In this document: piece by piece, positions 35,502 through 44,061 of the stretch
How the letters are laid out: every line of letters starts with the position of its first letter
Position numbering within the stretch: position 1 is the first letter of the stretch
From: Microbacterium sp. TNHR37B
GTDB lineage: Bacteria; Actinomycetota; Actinomycetes; Actinomycetales; Microbacteriaceae
DNA: 64,000 bases
Reading direction: 5' to 3'
NCBI RefSeq assembly: GCF_001620065.1
Contig: NZ_LQGV01000001.1
Location: forward strand, 1,240,001 to 1,304,000
Position numbers and translations under genes: made by a program
Notes under the pieces: generated by a model
Seen by the model: only the letters and a program-made list of their open reading frames with translations
Databases searched by the model: none
Told to the model about the DNA's origin: nothing

Positions 35502-36974
35502 TCAGACGCGGCGACACAGCGGCAGCGCGGCGGCGGTGAACGCCGCAGCCTGCTGGCCCACCAGGAGCCGGGTCTCACAGGAGGCTTGGATGGCAGCCTG
35601 CTCGATCGCCGCGACCCCGGCCTCGAGTTCCTCGACCGTGGGCGCGGACACCGAGATGAGGCCGGTGTAGCGCAGAATGCCGTGGCCGGCGGTCAGGTCG
35701 GCTTCCTGCTGGAGCACGTCCTGGTACTCCGCGGTCTGGGCGGCGTCTTCGATCTGCCCGATCTTCGCCCGCTGCGCGGCGTCGGAGATGTGCTCGACCT
35801 TCTTCTTGCGAATATCCCTGGCAGCCTGATCGGAGCGCATCGGCGTGCAGATCAGCGAGAACGACCGCTGGATCCCGGTCGACAACAGCACCGGCGACAA
35901 GAACCCCGGATACACCAGCGACCGCGGCCACTCGGAGACCCACAGCACGGCGTGATGGGCAGAGTCGGTCCGCAGCCGAGTCCAGGACTCGTTGACCGCG
36001 ACCGGGCCGGCGGTGGCGAGGGACTGGCCGAGTTCGCCATGACGTTCCAAAGTCGCCGCGATCGCCGGGTCATAGGCCGAGCGGAGGATGACAGCGATCT
36101 CACCCGGGCTCAGCCATCCCGACGGGGTGAGGTCAGCGGACCGGAGCGCGGCGACCAGAGTGGACATCTCTTGGCGCAGGACAGCGGCCGCACCCCGGAT
36201 ACCACCACCAGCCGTTCTGATATGCCGTGCCGCGGTTCTCATGTCCAGCGACAGCGACAGGGTGGTGGCGTGGCGTTCGCCGGCGGGTCCGGCGCGGTCG
36301 ATCAGCTCCGCGTAGGTGGTCGCGGCCCAGGTGTCGTCGTCGGTGCCGTGGGCTTTCCACCATTCGGCCAGCCCGGTGCCCGAGTCCGGCAGCGTCCGTT
36401 CGAGAACCTGCAGCGTGGCGATACGTCCGGAGCGGCAGACGGTGGCCAGGACGCGGCCCCAGGAGGTCACGCGCCGTTCCTGCTCGCCGGGATCGAGGAG
36501 CACGAACGCCGGATGGGTCACTTCGCAGACCACGGTCAACGTCTGCTGATGGGGGTCATGGATCATCCCCGCCTGCGTCTCGGGGTCGGTGTACTCGCGC
36601 AGCCGCGCCTGGTCACCGGGCAGGGCGAGGGTGCCCACAGGGCGGGGTGTGACGACCCGCCGGCGATAGAGGAACTGACCGCCGGTCGAACGCCAGAGCC
36701 ACCAGAACGCCACCGGCAACCACTCCACCGCCGGACGTCCGGCGATCGGGGCCCACGTCAGCGCGGCGGCGATCACCCAGATGGGTGCGGTGTAGGCGAG
36801 CAGGATGCCACCCCCGGCGTAGAGGGCTCCGACGATGGACAGGACGCCGGTGGCGAGGGTGATGAGCTGCGACAGGGACAACCCCAACAACACCCCGCGG
36901 CGGGTGAGACGGGAGAACTTCACCGGCACCAACTCCGCCGAGGCCACAGCACTCTCGTTCTGCTTGGTAGGCAC
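35502..36974 (-). CDS. SCO6880-family transfer protein
   Basis: A 490-residue protein from a GTG at 36974. The N-terminus carries two membrane helices (GVLLGLSLSQLITLATGVLSIVGAL and GGGILLAYTAPIWVIAAALTW) like PrgI/TcpE-type proteins. The large remainder (WGRVLATVCRSGRIATLQVLERTLPDSG, SLSLDMRTAARHI, ISDAAQRAKIGQIEDAAQTAEYQDVLQQEADL) is the SCO6880-type domain, common next to VirB4 and VirB6 genes in actinobacterial elements. Probably an inner-membrane channel partner of VirB4. It lies 6 bp after the VirB6-like gene. Confidence 0.8.
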   Translation of the reverse strand: MPTKQNESAVASAELVPVKFSRLTRRGVLLGLSLSQLITLATGVLSIVGALYAGGGILLAYTAPIWVIAAALTWAPIAGRPAVEWLPVAFWWLWRSTGGQFLYRRRVVTPRPVGTLALPGDQARLREYTDPETQAGMIHDPHQQTLTVVCEVTHPAFVLLDPGEQERRVTSWGRVLATVCRSGRIATLQVLERTLPDSGTGLAEWWKAHGTDDDTWAATTYAELIDRAGPAGERHATTLSLSLDMRTAARHIRTAGGGIRGAAAVLRQEMSTLVAALRSADLTPSGWLSPGEIAVILRSAYDPAIAATLERHGELGQSLATAGPVAVNESWTRLRTDSAHHAVLWVSEWPRSLVYPGFLSPVLLSTGIQRSFSLICTPMRSDQAARDIRKKKVEHISDAAQRAKIGQIEDAAQTAEYQDVLQQEADLTAGHGILRYTGLISVSAPTVEELEAGVAAIEQAAIQASCETRLLVGQQAAAFTAAALPLCRRV

Positions 36975-36980
36975 GAGGGT

Positions 36981-38402
36981 TCACTCCTTCCCGGTCGGCT
37001 TCGGTGCAGGCGGCGGAGGCTGCTTCGGAGGACGCACCTCCACACCCGACGACCCGCCGGTGGGTGTCTTCGGTGCCGGCGTTGATGGCGGTGGCGCCTG
37101 CGCGGCCGGTGGGGTGCTGCCGGTCTGGCCGGCGGAGTCGGCGGCGGCCTCGCCCTGGTTGCCCAGGGCCGTGCCGGCCTTGGGTCCAGCGGTCGCGGCG
37201 TCCTTGGCGACCTTCGCCGCGACCACGGCCGCGGCTGCGGGACCAGCCGCCGCGGCACCAGCGCCGGCGCCTGCTCCACCGCTTGCCCCGGCGCCGCTGC
37301 TCGCGGCCGCCTTCCCACCACCGGACCCCGTCGAGCCAGCAGTGCCGCTGGATGCCTGCGGCTTCGGGTTCTTCGGCTCCGGCGGCTTCTTTCCACCACC
37401 ACCGCCGTTGTCACTCTTGCTTCCGCCGCTGTCGTCGAGGATCTTCTTCGGCTCCGCGCCGCCTTGCGGCTTCGAGGGGGTGGGGACGGGCCGGTTGAGG
37501 GCGTTCTTGGCGTCCTGTTCGGAGCCGATGGCGTGGTACATGTCGAAGCCCACGAAGTTCAGGAACTTGTAGGTCATGTAGGGGGCGAAGGCGGCCATCG
37601 CCATGAGGACGATCCCGGCGATCGGGTCGGCCACCGATGCCAGGTCACCATCAATGGGCGCGGAGACTTGGGTGATGGCGACGAGGAACATGACGACCAG
37701 GACGAGTTTGGAGACGATGAGGGCGATGACGAACATCGCCCACTTGCTGATCCACCCCTTGGTGGCATCCCATGAGGCGCCGGAGAACGCGAGCGGTGCG
37801 AGGACGATCGCGACCAGCAGCAGCGCCTTCCTGACCAGGAGGCTGAGCCAGACGATGGCGGCTGCGCTGATCGCGAGCCCGGCGAGGAAGATGGTGATGA
37901 TCGCGCCGACGCCGGGGGCGGCGATGTTGATCCCGACCAGCCCGGCGGCGAGCAGGGTGATCTTGTCGCCCATCGACTCGGTGGTCTCGCCTGCGGCTTG
38001 GATGATGCCAATGCAGAGTTGATCGACGATCTCCAACAACAACGCCGTCAACGTGATCACGACGAAGCTGCCGAGGACGCTCTTGGCGAGCCCGAGGGCG
38101 GCACGGCTGAGTGCGGTGGGGTCGCGGCGGATGAGTCCGGTGATGAGTTGGAGGCAGAAGAACAGCAGCATCACGAAGATCGCGATGCCGAAGAGAATGT
38201 TGTAGACCGCCACGTACTCGTCGCTGGTGACGTCGACGAGGGTGGTGGTGTCGAAGACTGACCAGACGGCCTCGAACAGCCAGCCGGCGGCGGCGCCCAT
38301 CGCTCCGGCGAGCCAGTCGAACGGGGCGGAGACCAGGCTGGCGGCGGCTTCGCCGGCGGTGTCGCAGACGGTCGAGACGAGGGGGATATCGCACACACCC
38401 AC
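36981..38402 (-). CDS. VirB6/TrbL-like polytopic membrane protein
   Basis: A 473-residue protein from a GTG at 38402. About seven hydrophobic segments lie between residues 60 and 290 (for example ILFGIAIFVMLLFFCLQLIT, VVITLTALLLEIVDQLCIGII, IAAPGVGAIITIFLAGLAIS). From about residue 300 onward it is a low-complexity tail rich in Gly, Ala, Pro and Lys. This is the layout of VirB6/TrbL channel proteins. It would form the inner-membrane part of the transfer channel. Confidence 0.8.
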   Translation of the reverse strand: MGVCDIPLVSTVCDTAGEAAASLVSAPFDWLAGAMGAAAGWLFEAVWSVFDTTTLVDVTSDEYVAVYNILFGIAIFVMLLFFCLQLITGLIRRDPTALSRAALGLAKSVLGSFVVITLTALLLEIVDQLCIGIIQAAGETTESMGDKITLLAAGLVGINIAAPGVGAIITIFLAGLAISAAAIVWLSLLVRKALLLVAIVLAPLAFSGASWDATKGWISKWAMFVIALIVSKLVLVVMFLVAITQVSAPIDGDLASVADPIAGIVLMAMAAFAPYMTYKFLNFVGFDMYHAIGSEQDAKNALNRPVPTPSKPQGGAEPKKILDDSGGSKSDNGGGGGKKPPEPKNPKPQASSGTAGSTGSGGGKAAASSGAGASGGAGAGAGAAAAGPAAAAVVAAKVAKDAATAGPKAGTALGNQGEAAADSAGQTGSTPPAAQAPPPSTPAPKTPTGGSSGVEVRPPKQPPPPAPKPTGKE

Positions 38403-38443
38403 CGCGGATCACTCCTTCAGGAAGCAGAGTCGAGTGGGTGGGG

Positions 38444-38776
38444 TCAGACCTGCTGGCCGACGTCCCAGAAGAAGTTGATGAGCGTCACCGACGCCCCGCA
38501 GATCACGGCGGCGCCGCAGCTCACGAGGACGCCGATCTTCCCCCGGCCGGCCAGGTTGGGGTTGGAGGAGTTGGCGCCGAAGCCCCACACGATCGCGCTG
38601 ACGATCAGCGCGAGGACGGAGAGGATGAGGCCGATCGTCATGACGGCGCCGACGATGGTGCGCAGCTGGGCGATGCCCGGCAGGCCGGAATCATTCGGGT
38701 TGATGTCGATGTTGGCCGGCAACACCACCGGCAGCGCGGCGGTGGTGGTTTCGGTGATCAGGCTCAGGATGGTCAT
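38444..38776 (-). CDS. Pilin-like two-helix membrane protein (DUF6112 type)
   Basis: A 110-residue protein. After a short N-terminal leader come two hydrophobic helices (TIVGAVMTIGLILSVLALIVSAIVWGF and GVLVSCGAAVICGASVTLINFFW) joined by a basic turn (NPNLAGRGK). This layout resembles VirB2-type pilins and matches the DUF6112 proteins of actinobacterial elements. It heads a unit with the VirB6-like and SCO6880-type genes. Its ATG overlaps the stop of a 20-codon leader frame that begins in the GTGCACCTG box. Confidence 0.75.
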   Translation of the reverse strand: MTILSLITETTTAALPVVLPANIDINPNDSGLPGIAQLRTIVGAVMTIGLILSVLALIVSAIVWGFGANSSNPNLAGRGKIGVLVSCGAAVICGASVTLINFFWDVGQQV

Positions 38777-38800
38777 GACGGGGGTGCTCCTTCGGGGCGT

Positions 38801-38835
38801 CGGCGAGACAGGGGGTTCTCGTCGATCAGGTGCAC
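38801..38835 (-). promoter_or_regulatory. GTGCACCTG box plus hairpin, unit head d
   Basis: The box is at 38827-38835 (minus strand). A stem (38801-38808 and 38817-38824, one G-T pair) lies just downstream. The GTG of the box opens a 20-codon leader frame (VHLIDENPLSRRRPEGAPPS) whose TGA overlaps the ATG of the pilin-like gene. Confidence 0.6.
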
Positions 38836-38886
38836 CGCCCGCCCCACACGGGCGGAGCCGATGAGGGGTCGGCTGGTGGGGTGCGT

Positions 38887-39153
38887 TCAGAGTTGTTGGC
38901 CGAGGTCGATCAGCCAGTTCAGCCACGCCACCCCGCTACCGGCCAGGACCGCGGCACCCAGGGCGGTCCAGGCGCCGATCCTTGCCCTGGTGGCGGCGGC
39001 GTGGTGACCGTTCGCGGTCGACAGCGCCCACACGATGGCGCAGACGATCAGCATCAGCACGGCGATGATGAGCACGAAGGTCAGCAGGGCACCGATGACC
39101 TCGCGCAGGTCACCGATCCCTTCGAGGCCGTCGAAGTCGGGGAACACGTCCAT
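38887..39153 (-). CDS. Second pilin-like two-helix membrane protein
   Basis: An 88-residue protein, MDVFPDFDGLEGIGDLREVIG, then two hydrophobic helices (ALLTFVLIIAVLMLIVCAIVWAL and AWTALGAAVLAGSGVAWLNWLI) separated by a basic turn. The form, length and ending (DLGQQL) match the pilin-like gene next to it (ending DVGQQV), so the two look like a duplicated pair. It follows the M23 peptidase by 6 bp and belongs to unit e. Confidence 0.72.
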   Translation of the reverse strand: MDVFPDFDGLEGIGDLREVIGALLTFVLIIAVLMLIVCAIVWALSTANGHHAAATRARIGAWTALGAAVLAGSGVAWLNWLIDLGQQL

Positions 39154-39159
39154 GCCCGA

Positions 39160-40812
39160 TCAACTCCCAGCCCGGACGGTAACGTGCAGGTGGTCGTCGT
39201 GCCGGGTGGTGACGTCGGTGCCACGTTCGTAAGGCCGCCAGCCCTCATCTGCTCGGGCAGTCGACCAGATCTGGTTCTGCCAGATGAGGTAGTCGATGCC
39301 GAGGGTGTCAGCGTGCTCCCGCATCCAGTTCGTGACCTGCCAGCCGAGGTCCAGTGCTGGTCCGGTCGCCGCCCCGCCGATGGCGTTGCCGAACGTCCCG
39401 TCACAGGCTCGCCCGAGCGGGTGTTCAGAGACGGTGCCGGGGCGGGGTGAGTAGCAGGCCCAGGAGGTGTCGGGGAAAGCGGCGATCGTCTGGGTGTAGA
39501 GGTGCAGCATCCGTGCGGTGATCTGCCCATCCGAGGTCGGGTCATCGACCATGCGGTCGGGGTCGCCATCGACGGGGTCCGGCTCACCACCAGGAGTCCC
39601 GGAATCGGGGTCGCAGTCGCCGCCGGGTGCGCCGGTCTCGGGCTCGGGTAGGTCGGCGGCGTTGTGGGCATTCAGCCAGACAGCGGGGTCGGTGTGCTCA
39701 CCGTTCGTGCCGCCGAGGCGGACCTCGAAATGCAGATGCGGCCCGGTCGAGTTGCCCGAGGAGCCGGTGTCGCCGATGTGCTGCCCGGCCGTCACCTGGT
39801 CGCCGACCTGGACGTGGACGCCGTGCTCCCACATGTGCGCATACGCCGTCGCGACCGTCTGCCCGTTGATGGTGTGCTCGATGACGATGAGGCCCCCGTA
39901 GCCGCCGGAGAACTCCGCCACCGTCACCGTGCCGTCCGCTGCGGCGAGGAGGGGTGTGCCGTCGGGGGCGGCGAAGTCGGTGCCGGTGTGGAAGGAGTCC
40001 TCACCAGTGATCGGATGCACCCGCGGCCCGTACTCGCTGGTGAGCACCCAGGTGCCTTCGGGCATCGGGAACACCACCCGCGACGTGCCCGCCGTTGTCG
40101 TCTGCGCAGCCGGGACCACAGCATCGCCGCCAGACGCGTCCGTGCCGGCCGTTGTTGTAGTGGTGAGGGTGGTCAGGATGGATTCGGCGACGGGCTCGTA
40201 GTTCCGGTACCGGTCCGGATACGCGCTGACCTCAACGGCTTGGGCGGCTTCGCCCTTGTCCATCTGTTCCCATCCGGGAATGTCCAAGAGTCCCCGTGGT
40301 GAGGGGTGGTTGGGTCCGGTGGGTCCGCCGAAGAACGCCTGCGCCTGGTAGACGGGGTCCATCAGCTCGGCGACTGTGCCCCAACCTGACTGCGGCCGCA
40401 TCTGAAACAGGCCCAGGGAGTCGTGGTCGAAGCCGTCGCCGTCGTTCGGATAGTCACCGGATTCCGGGTAGGCGCTGGTGTTAGAGAGCATCCGCAGTGT
40501 GCTCTCGGTGAGCGCCGCCATGAGCGCGATGACCAGGCCGTCGCGGGTGATGCCGTCGATGCTGTTGCCGGTCTCGATGATCGTCGCCGCGTGGGTGAGC
40601 TGGGTCCGGTTTAGCGTGAACGTCTCACCGTTCGCGGTCGTCACGGTCAGTTCGTCGGGGACGTCGCCGATCGTGACGGTCGAGCCGCCGGGGATGGTGC
40701 AGGAGCCGGTGGCGCTCAGGGCGGGGTTCATCACCACGCCGATCCCGATCAGCACCAGCGAGGGTGCGAGGAAGGCCAGGGCGAGGGCGGCGACGACGAG
40801 CTTCTTCAACAC
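39160..40812 (-). CDS. Secreted peptidoglycan hydrolase (lysozyme-like plus M23 peptidase)
   Basis: A 550-residue protein from a GTG at 40812. A signal anchor (VAALALAFLAPSLVLIGIGVV) leads to a lytic transglycosylase-like domain (ALTESTLRMLSNTSAYP, SLGLFQMRPQSGWG). The central M23/LytM domain has the metal-binding HTGTDFAAPDG and HLHFEV. The last 140 residues (TSWACYSPRPGTVSEHPLGRACDGT, DDHLHVTV) are a third domain. Such proteins open the cell wall for the transfer channel. The upstream gene ends 15 bp before it. Confidence 0.87.
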   Translation of the reverse strand: MLKKLVVAALALAFLAPSLVLIGIGVVMNPALSATGSCTIPGGSTVTIGDVPDELTVTTANGETFTLNRTQLTHAATIIETGNSIDGITRDGLVIALMAALTESTLRMLSNTSAYPESGDYPNDGDGFDHDSLGLFQMRPQSGWGTVAELMDPVYQAQAFFGGPTGPNHPSPRGLLDIPGWEQMDKGEAAQAVEVSAYPDRYRNYEPVAESILTTLTTTTTAGTDASGGDAVVPAAQTTTAGTSRVVFPMPEGTWVLTSEYGPRVHPITGEDSFHTGTDFAAPDGTPLLAAADGTVTVAEFSGGYGGLIVIEHTINGQTVATAYAHMWEHGVHVQVGDQVTAGQHIGDTGSSGNSTGPHLHFEVRLGGTNGEHTDPAVWLNAHNAADLPEPETGAPGGDCDPDSGTPGGEPDPVDGDPDRMVDDPTSDGQITARMLHLYTQTIAAFPDTSWACYSPRPGTVSEHPLGRACDGTFGNAIGGAATGPALDLGWQVTNWMREHADTLGIDYLIWQNQIWSTARADEGWRPYERGTDVTTRHDDHLHVTVRAGS

Positions 40813-40827
40813 GACATGTCACCGTCC

Positions 40828-41514
40828 TTACTGGAGGGGGTTGTCGAGTTGGGACAGCCGCAGCAGATGACAGGTCTCGTAGGTCGGGCCGCAGACCACG
40901 AACACCGTGAACGCCACCGCATGTTCGGAGGTCACCGGTTCGTCGTTCCAGAGTCCCTTGCGGTGGCGGGTGCCCTCGATCGTGACCGCGACCGTGCCCT
41001 CGGCGAGCTGACCGGGCTGGGCCTGCTCGACCGCGGTCGTCCACGAGTCGGGGATGAAGGTGTTGTCGATGGTGAGGTGCTGGGCGGTGGCGTACTGCCT
41101 CAGCTCCAGCCAGGCGTCCCGGGATGGGAGGTAGGCGGCGATGTCCGAGGCGAGCCCCGCTTGCTCTTGGCCGGTGGGGTCGCCGACGTCGAGGACCACG
41201 CTGGTGTAGTCCAGGGGCATGAACCCGCTCGCGGTGTCCCACTCGAACAGCACGGTGGCGACGTTGCGGGCGAAGGTCTGCGGATCATCTGAGGTCCGCA
41301 CGACCGGCAGCCGCGGTGTCGTGGTGGGGGCCGGATCGGACGGTGCGGTCACCACTGGGCCAGGAGTCTCGCCTTCGTCGTTGTCGTGGCTGGGTGGGCC
41401 GGTGATCAGGCCGTAGACGCCCACACCGGCCAACACGAGGACTACGACCGCCGCGATCAGGGCAGCGATAAGTCGGCGGCGGGTCCGGGGTTCGGAGAGG
41501 TCGGGAGTCTTCAT
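40828..41514 (-). CDS. Single-pass membrane protein, possible VirB8-like role
   Basis: A 228-residue protein. A short cytoplasmic start (MKTPDLSEPRTRR), one membrane helix (LIAALIAAVVVLVLAGVGVYGLI), a Pro/Thr-rich linker, then a soluble domain of about 150 residues (PQTFARNVATVLFEWDTASGFMPLDYTSVVLDVG and AVTIEGTRHRKGLWNDEPVTSEHAVAFTVFVVCG). The layout of one helix followed by an alpha/beta domain resembles VirB8/TcpC assembly factors, but no motif proves it. A GTG at 41529, in the GTGCACCTG box, is also in frame. Confidence 0.6.
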   Translation of the reverse strand: MKTPDLSEPRTRRRLIAALIAAVVVLVLAGVGVYGLITGPPSHDNDEGETPGPVVTAPSDPAPTTTPRLPVVRTSDDPQTFARNVATVLFEWDTASGFMPLDYTSVVLDVGDPTGQEQAGLASDIAAYLPSRDAWLELRQYATAQHLTIDNTFIPDSWTTAVEQAQPGQLAEGTVAVTIEGTRHRKGLWNDEPVTSEHAVAFTVFVVCGPTYETCHLLRLSQLDNPLQ

Positions 41515-41520
41515 ACCCAC

Positions 41521-41529
41521 CAGGTGCAC
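41521..41529 (-). promoter_or_regulatory. GTGCACCTG box, unit head e
   Basis: GTGCACCTG on the minus strand, 6 bp before the ATG at 41514. Its GTG is in frame with the gene (VHLVG-M), the same spacing as box b. Confidence 0.55.
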
Positions 41530-41564
41530 GCCCGCCACCCACCGGGCCAGAGGGAGGCTGGTTG

Positions 41565-42578
41565 TCAGAGGGCGCGCAGATGCGCGCGAGCCGGCACCGG
41601 CTCATCGCCGGCGGTGTCGCGGTCGCGCAGGGTGCGCAGCTCCTCGGCGAAGCGGCTGGTGCCCTCGACCGTGGCGAAGAACAGGTCGATCTGTTCATCG
41701 CTCAGCTCGGCGGCGAGGTGCTGGGCGTCATAGTGGGTCCACCACTGGTCCAGCTCGCCCCAGGTGAGCACGAATGCCCGCACCGGGTACTGGGCGGGCT
41801 CACCGTCATTGTCGGTGACCGGCCGGGGACGGGGCGTGCGGGTCTTCTTGGCGTCCTTGGCGCGTGCGAGGGCGTCGGCGGCGAGCTGATGCAGGTCGGT
41901 CTCACGTTCTGCCTGCGCGCTCTGGGCGGCGGCGCGGATCGCCTCAAAGATCGGATGCACCGGGGCGCCGGCGTCGATGCGCTCCAGCGCAGCACTTGCT
42001 TGTGCTCGGAGTTCGGCGGGTTGGGCGGGGTCTTCGGCGATCTTCTGGAGGTAGCCGATCTTCTCCAGCGTCGTGTGCGAGGCACCACCGGGGATCATCG
42101 CTGCCGCCTGCTCGCGGGCGATACCCGAGGGGCCGGGCGACGGTCCTGCAAATTTTGCAGGACCGTCCGATCCAGGCTGGTTGTCGGCGCTGAACTGCGT
42201 CGCGGCTTTCCGCCGGGCTGCGTCCTCGTGCATGAGGGTCTTCAGCTCGCGGTAGAGGGCGGCGGCCTCGGTCTGGGTCAGCGGCTTGTGGAGCACGTTG
42301 TCGTCCTGCTCGGCCAACAGGTGGCCAAGGCGGTCCGATATGCCGGAGCGGACCCAGACGTTGACCTTGCGCCAGCCGAGCTTCTTGATCGCCGCCAACC
42401 TCCTGGCCCCGCACACCAGCGCCCCGTCGGGGGTGATGGTGATGGGCTGCAACAGCCCGTCCCGCTCGATCGAGGCGGCGAGTTCGTCGATGTTGCCGAA
42501 CGCGGTCCGGTGCCGGCGCCCGACCCGGATGGAGTCGACGGTGCGCTCCAGCTCGATGTACCCGGCCGGTGCGGTCAC
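41565..42578 (-). CDS. ParB/Srx-domain protein
   Basis: A 337-residue protein. Residues about 10-100 are a ParB N-terminal (CTPase-type) domain: VDSIRVGRRHRTAFGNIDELAASIERDGLLQPITITPDGALVCGARRLAAIKKLGW. The middle (ARLGHLLAEQDDNVLHKPLTQTEAAALYRELK) is helical like a ParB DNA-binding part. The C-terminal part has TWGELDQWWTHYDAQHLAAELSDEQIDLFFATVEG. ParB-like proteins on such elements act in partition or transfer control. Its start overlaps the stop of the preceding gene by 4 bp. Confidence 0.85.
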   Translation of the reverse strand: MTAPAGYIELERTVDSIRVGRRHRTAFGNIDELAASIERDGLLQPITITPDGALVCGARRLAAIKKLGWRKVNVWVRSGISDRLGHLLAEQDDNVLHKPLTQTEAAALYRELKTLMHEDAARRKAATQFSADNQPGSDGPAKFAGPSPGPSGIAREQAAAMIPGGASHTTLEKIGYLQKIAEDPAQPAELRAQASAALERIDAGAPVHPIFEAIRAAAQSAQAERETDLHQLAADALARAKDAKKTRTPRPRPVTDNDGEPAQYPVRAFVLTWGELDQWWTHYDAQHLAAELSDEQIDLFFATVEGTSRFAEELRTLRDRDTAGDEPVPARAHLRAL

Positions 42579-43513
42579 GACCGATCACCACCAGAATCGT
42601 CGCGGTCCTCATGGGTGCCGGGTGCGGCCAGGGAGATGGTCAGGATGAGGTCGTCATCGCGCAGCAGCACCGGCAGGGTCTCGCCGATCAGCAGTCGCAG
42701 CAGCACACCCCGCCCCGCGGTCGTGGCGGCGTAGGCGGGGTGCGGGTTGCCCAACAAGACGCGCAGCAGCGCGGTCCACGAAGAACGTGGGATGTCCAGC
42801 AGCGCGCGGGCGTGCTTGTCCCGCCGCAGCGCCTCGTAGGCGGCCTGGCGGGTGCCGGTCTTTGTCAGCGCCCCGCAGACATGCTCCACCCCGGCCCGGG
42901 CGGTGGCCGGGTCCCAGCCCAACAGCGTGAACAGCGCGATGGCGTCCTCGGCCGCCGACCCCGCGGACATGCATGCCCGATCCGACCCGCGCCCACCACC
43001 ATCGGAGCCTGATCCGGCAGCGTCCGTCTCCGCGTCGGCGCCGTCGTCGTGGTTGTGGGTGTCGGTGATGTGGAAAGCCGGGTGATAGTCGGTCAGCGCG
43101 TTCTCCCGGTCGGAGAACCGCTCCGGGTCATGAAACGCCGAGACGTGCGGGCGCCTCGCTTGGTGGACCGAGCAGAGCAGTCCTTGGGCGCGTTCTTCGA
43201 AAATGCAGGTGATCCGCACCGCGTGCGTGATCACCGCCCACGGGTCGCGTGCCTCACGGGCGGCGCGGGTGATCATCACCTTGAACGCCGCCGACGCGGC
43301 CTCCCACGGGTCCAGGCCGTGCTTGCGGGCGAGGGGTTCGTACTTGGCCGCGGTGTGGGCCATCAGCTCCGCGGCCACCGGATCATGGCTCCACGAGCCC
43401 GCTCCCGCGGCGTGGAGCCGGTGCAGCAGCGTCCGCAACCCGTCGCTGGTAGTGAAGTCCTCAGCACCCTCGCCGTCAGCGATGTGCGAGTGGGTGGGTG
43501 TTGTCGTGGTCAT
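42575..43513 (-). CDS. Element protein upstream of parB-like gene, unknown
   Basis: A 312-residue protein with a helical N-terminus (GLRTLLHRLHAAGAGSWSHDPVAAELMAHTAAKYEPLARKHGLDPWEAASAAFKVM), a Ser/Gly/Asp-rich linker (about 165-190) and a C-terminal domain (IALFTLLGWDPATARAGVEHVCGALTKTG, HARALLDIPRSSWTALLRVLLGNP). No known family. The gene leads a two-gene unit with the ParB-like gene and carries a GTGCACCT box before it. A GTG at 43543 is also in frame. Confidence 0.65.
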   Translation of the reverse strand: MTTTTPTHSHIADGEGAEDFTTSDGLRTLLHRLHAAGAGSWSHDPVAAELMAHTAAKYEPLARKHGLDPWEAASAAFKVMITRAAREARDPWAVITHAVRITCIFEERAQGLLCSVHQARRPHVSAFHDPERFSDRENALTDYHPAFHITDTHNHDDGADAETDAAGSGSDGGGRGSDRACMSAGSAAEDAIALFTLLGWDPATARAGVEHVCGALTKTGTRQAAYEALRRDKHARALLDIPRSSWTALLRVLLGNPHPAYAATTAGRGVLLRLLIGETLPVLLRDDDLILTISLAAPGTHEDRDDSGGDRS

Positions 43514-43534
43514 GGTCTGGCACCTCCTGACAGG

Positions 43535-43543
43535 TAGGTGCAC
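43535..43543 (-). promoter_or_regulatory. GTGCACCTA box, unit head f
   Basis: GTGCACCTA on the minus strand, 21 bp before the ATG at 43513. One base differs from the other boxes. Its GTG is in frame with the gene. Confidence 0.5.
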
Positions 43544-43608
43544 GCGCGTCCCCACACCACCGTCAGGGACGGCGACGGCGACGTGATGATGGGGGTGCGC
43601 ATGTCAGG

Positions 43609-44061
43609 TCACCCCCACCCGATCCCCGAACGGCTCACCCACGACTGGTGCCGGCTGCCGCGGCCGAACTCCGAGACATCCGGCAGCCGCCGCGCCCGCT
43701 CACTGATCGCCTGCGCGGCCTTACCGAGACCGCGGCCGCTGGTCTGCGTGATGTGGCCGGTGAGGTTGCGGGTGCGGCGAGCGAGTTCGACCTCGAAGTC
43801 GATACCCCGCCCCGCGGCTATCGCGGATTGCCGGGCGAGCAGATCGGTGGGGCGCACCCACTCCACACCCCGCGCCCGCCGCGCATCGTCCACGCTCTTC
43901 GTGTTCATGCCGCGGTTGCACGCGGCGACCTTTGCGGCCTGCACCGCCTCCGGCGTCCCCGCCTTCTCCGGCTCCTCCCGGACCGAGTGGTCCTTGGTCG
44001 GCTCGGGTGGGTTCTGCCGGCGCTCGTACCGGTGACGGGAGTGGTCGGTGGGGGTGGTCAT
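43609..44061 (-). CDS. Element-encoded basic protein, unknown
   Basis: A 150-residue basic protein. The N-terminus (about 1-45) is charged and disordered. The rest (VEWVRPTDLLARQSAIAAGRGIDFEVELARRTRNLTGHITQTSGRGLGKAAQAISERARRLP) reads as a long helix with a conserved-looking start. Its ATG overlaps the DUF2637 stop by 4 bp, and it ends a four-gene unit that begins with ardC-like. I do not recognise the family. Charge suggests DNA association. Confidence 0.62.
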   Translation of the reverse strand: MTTPTDHSRHRYERRQNPPEPTKDHSVREEPEKAGTPEAVQAAKVAACNRGMNTKSVDDARRARGVEWVRPTDLLARQSAIAAGRGIDFEVELARRTRNLTGHITQTSGRGLGKAAQAISERARRLPDVSEFGRGSRHQSWVSRSGIGWG

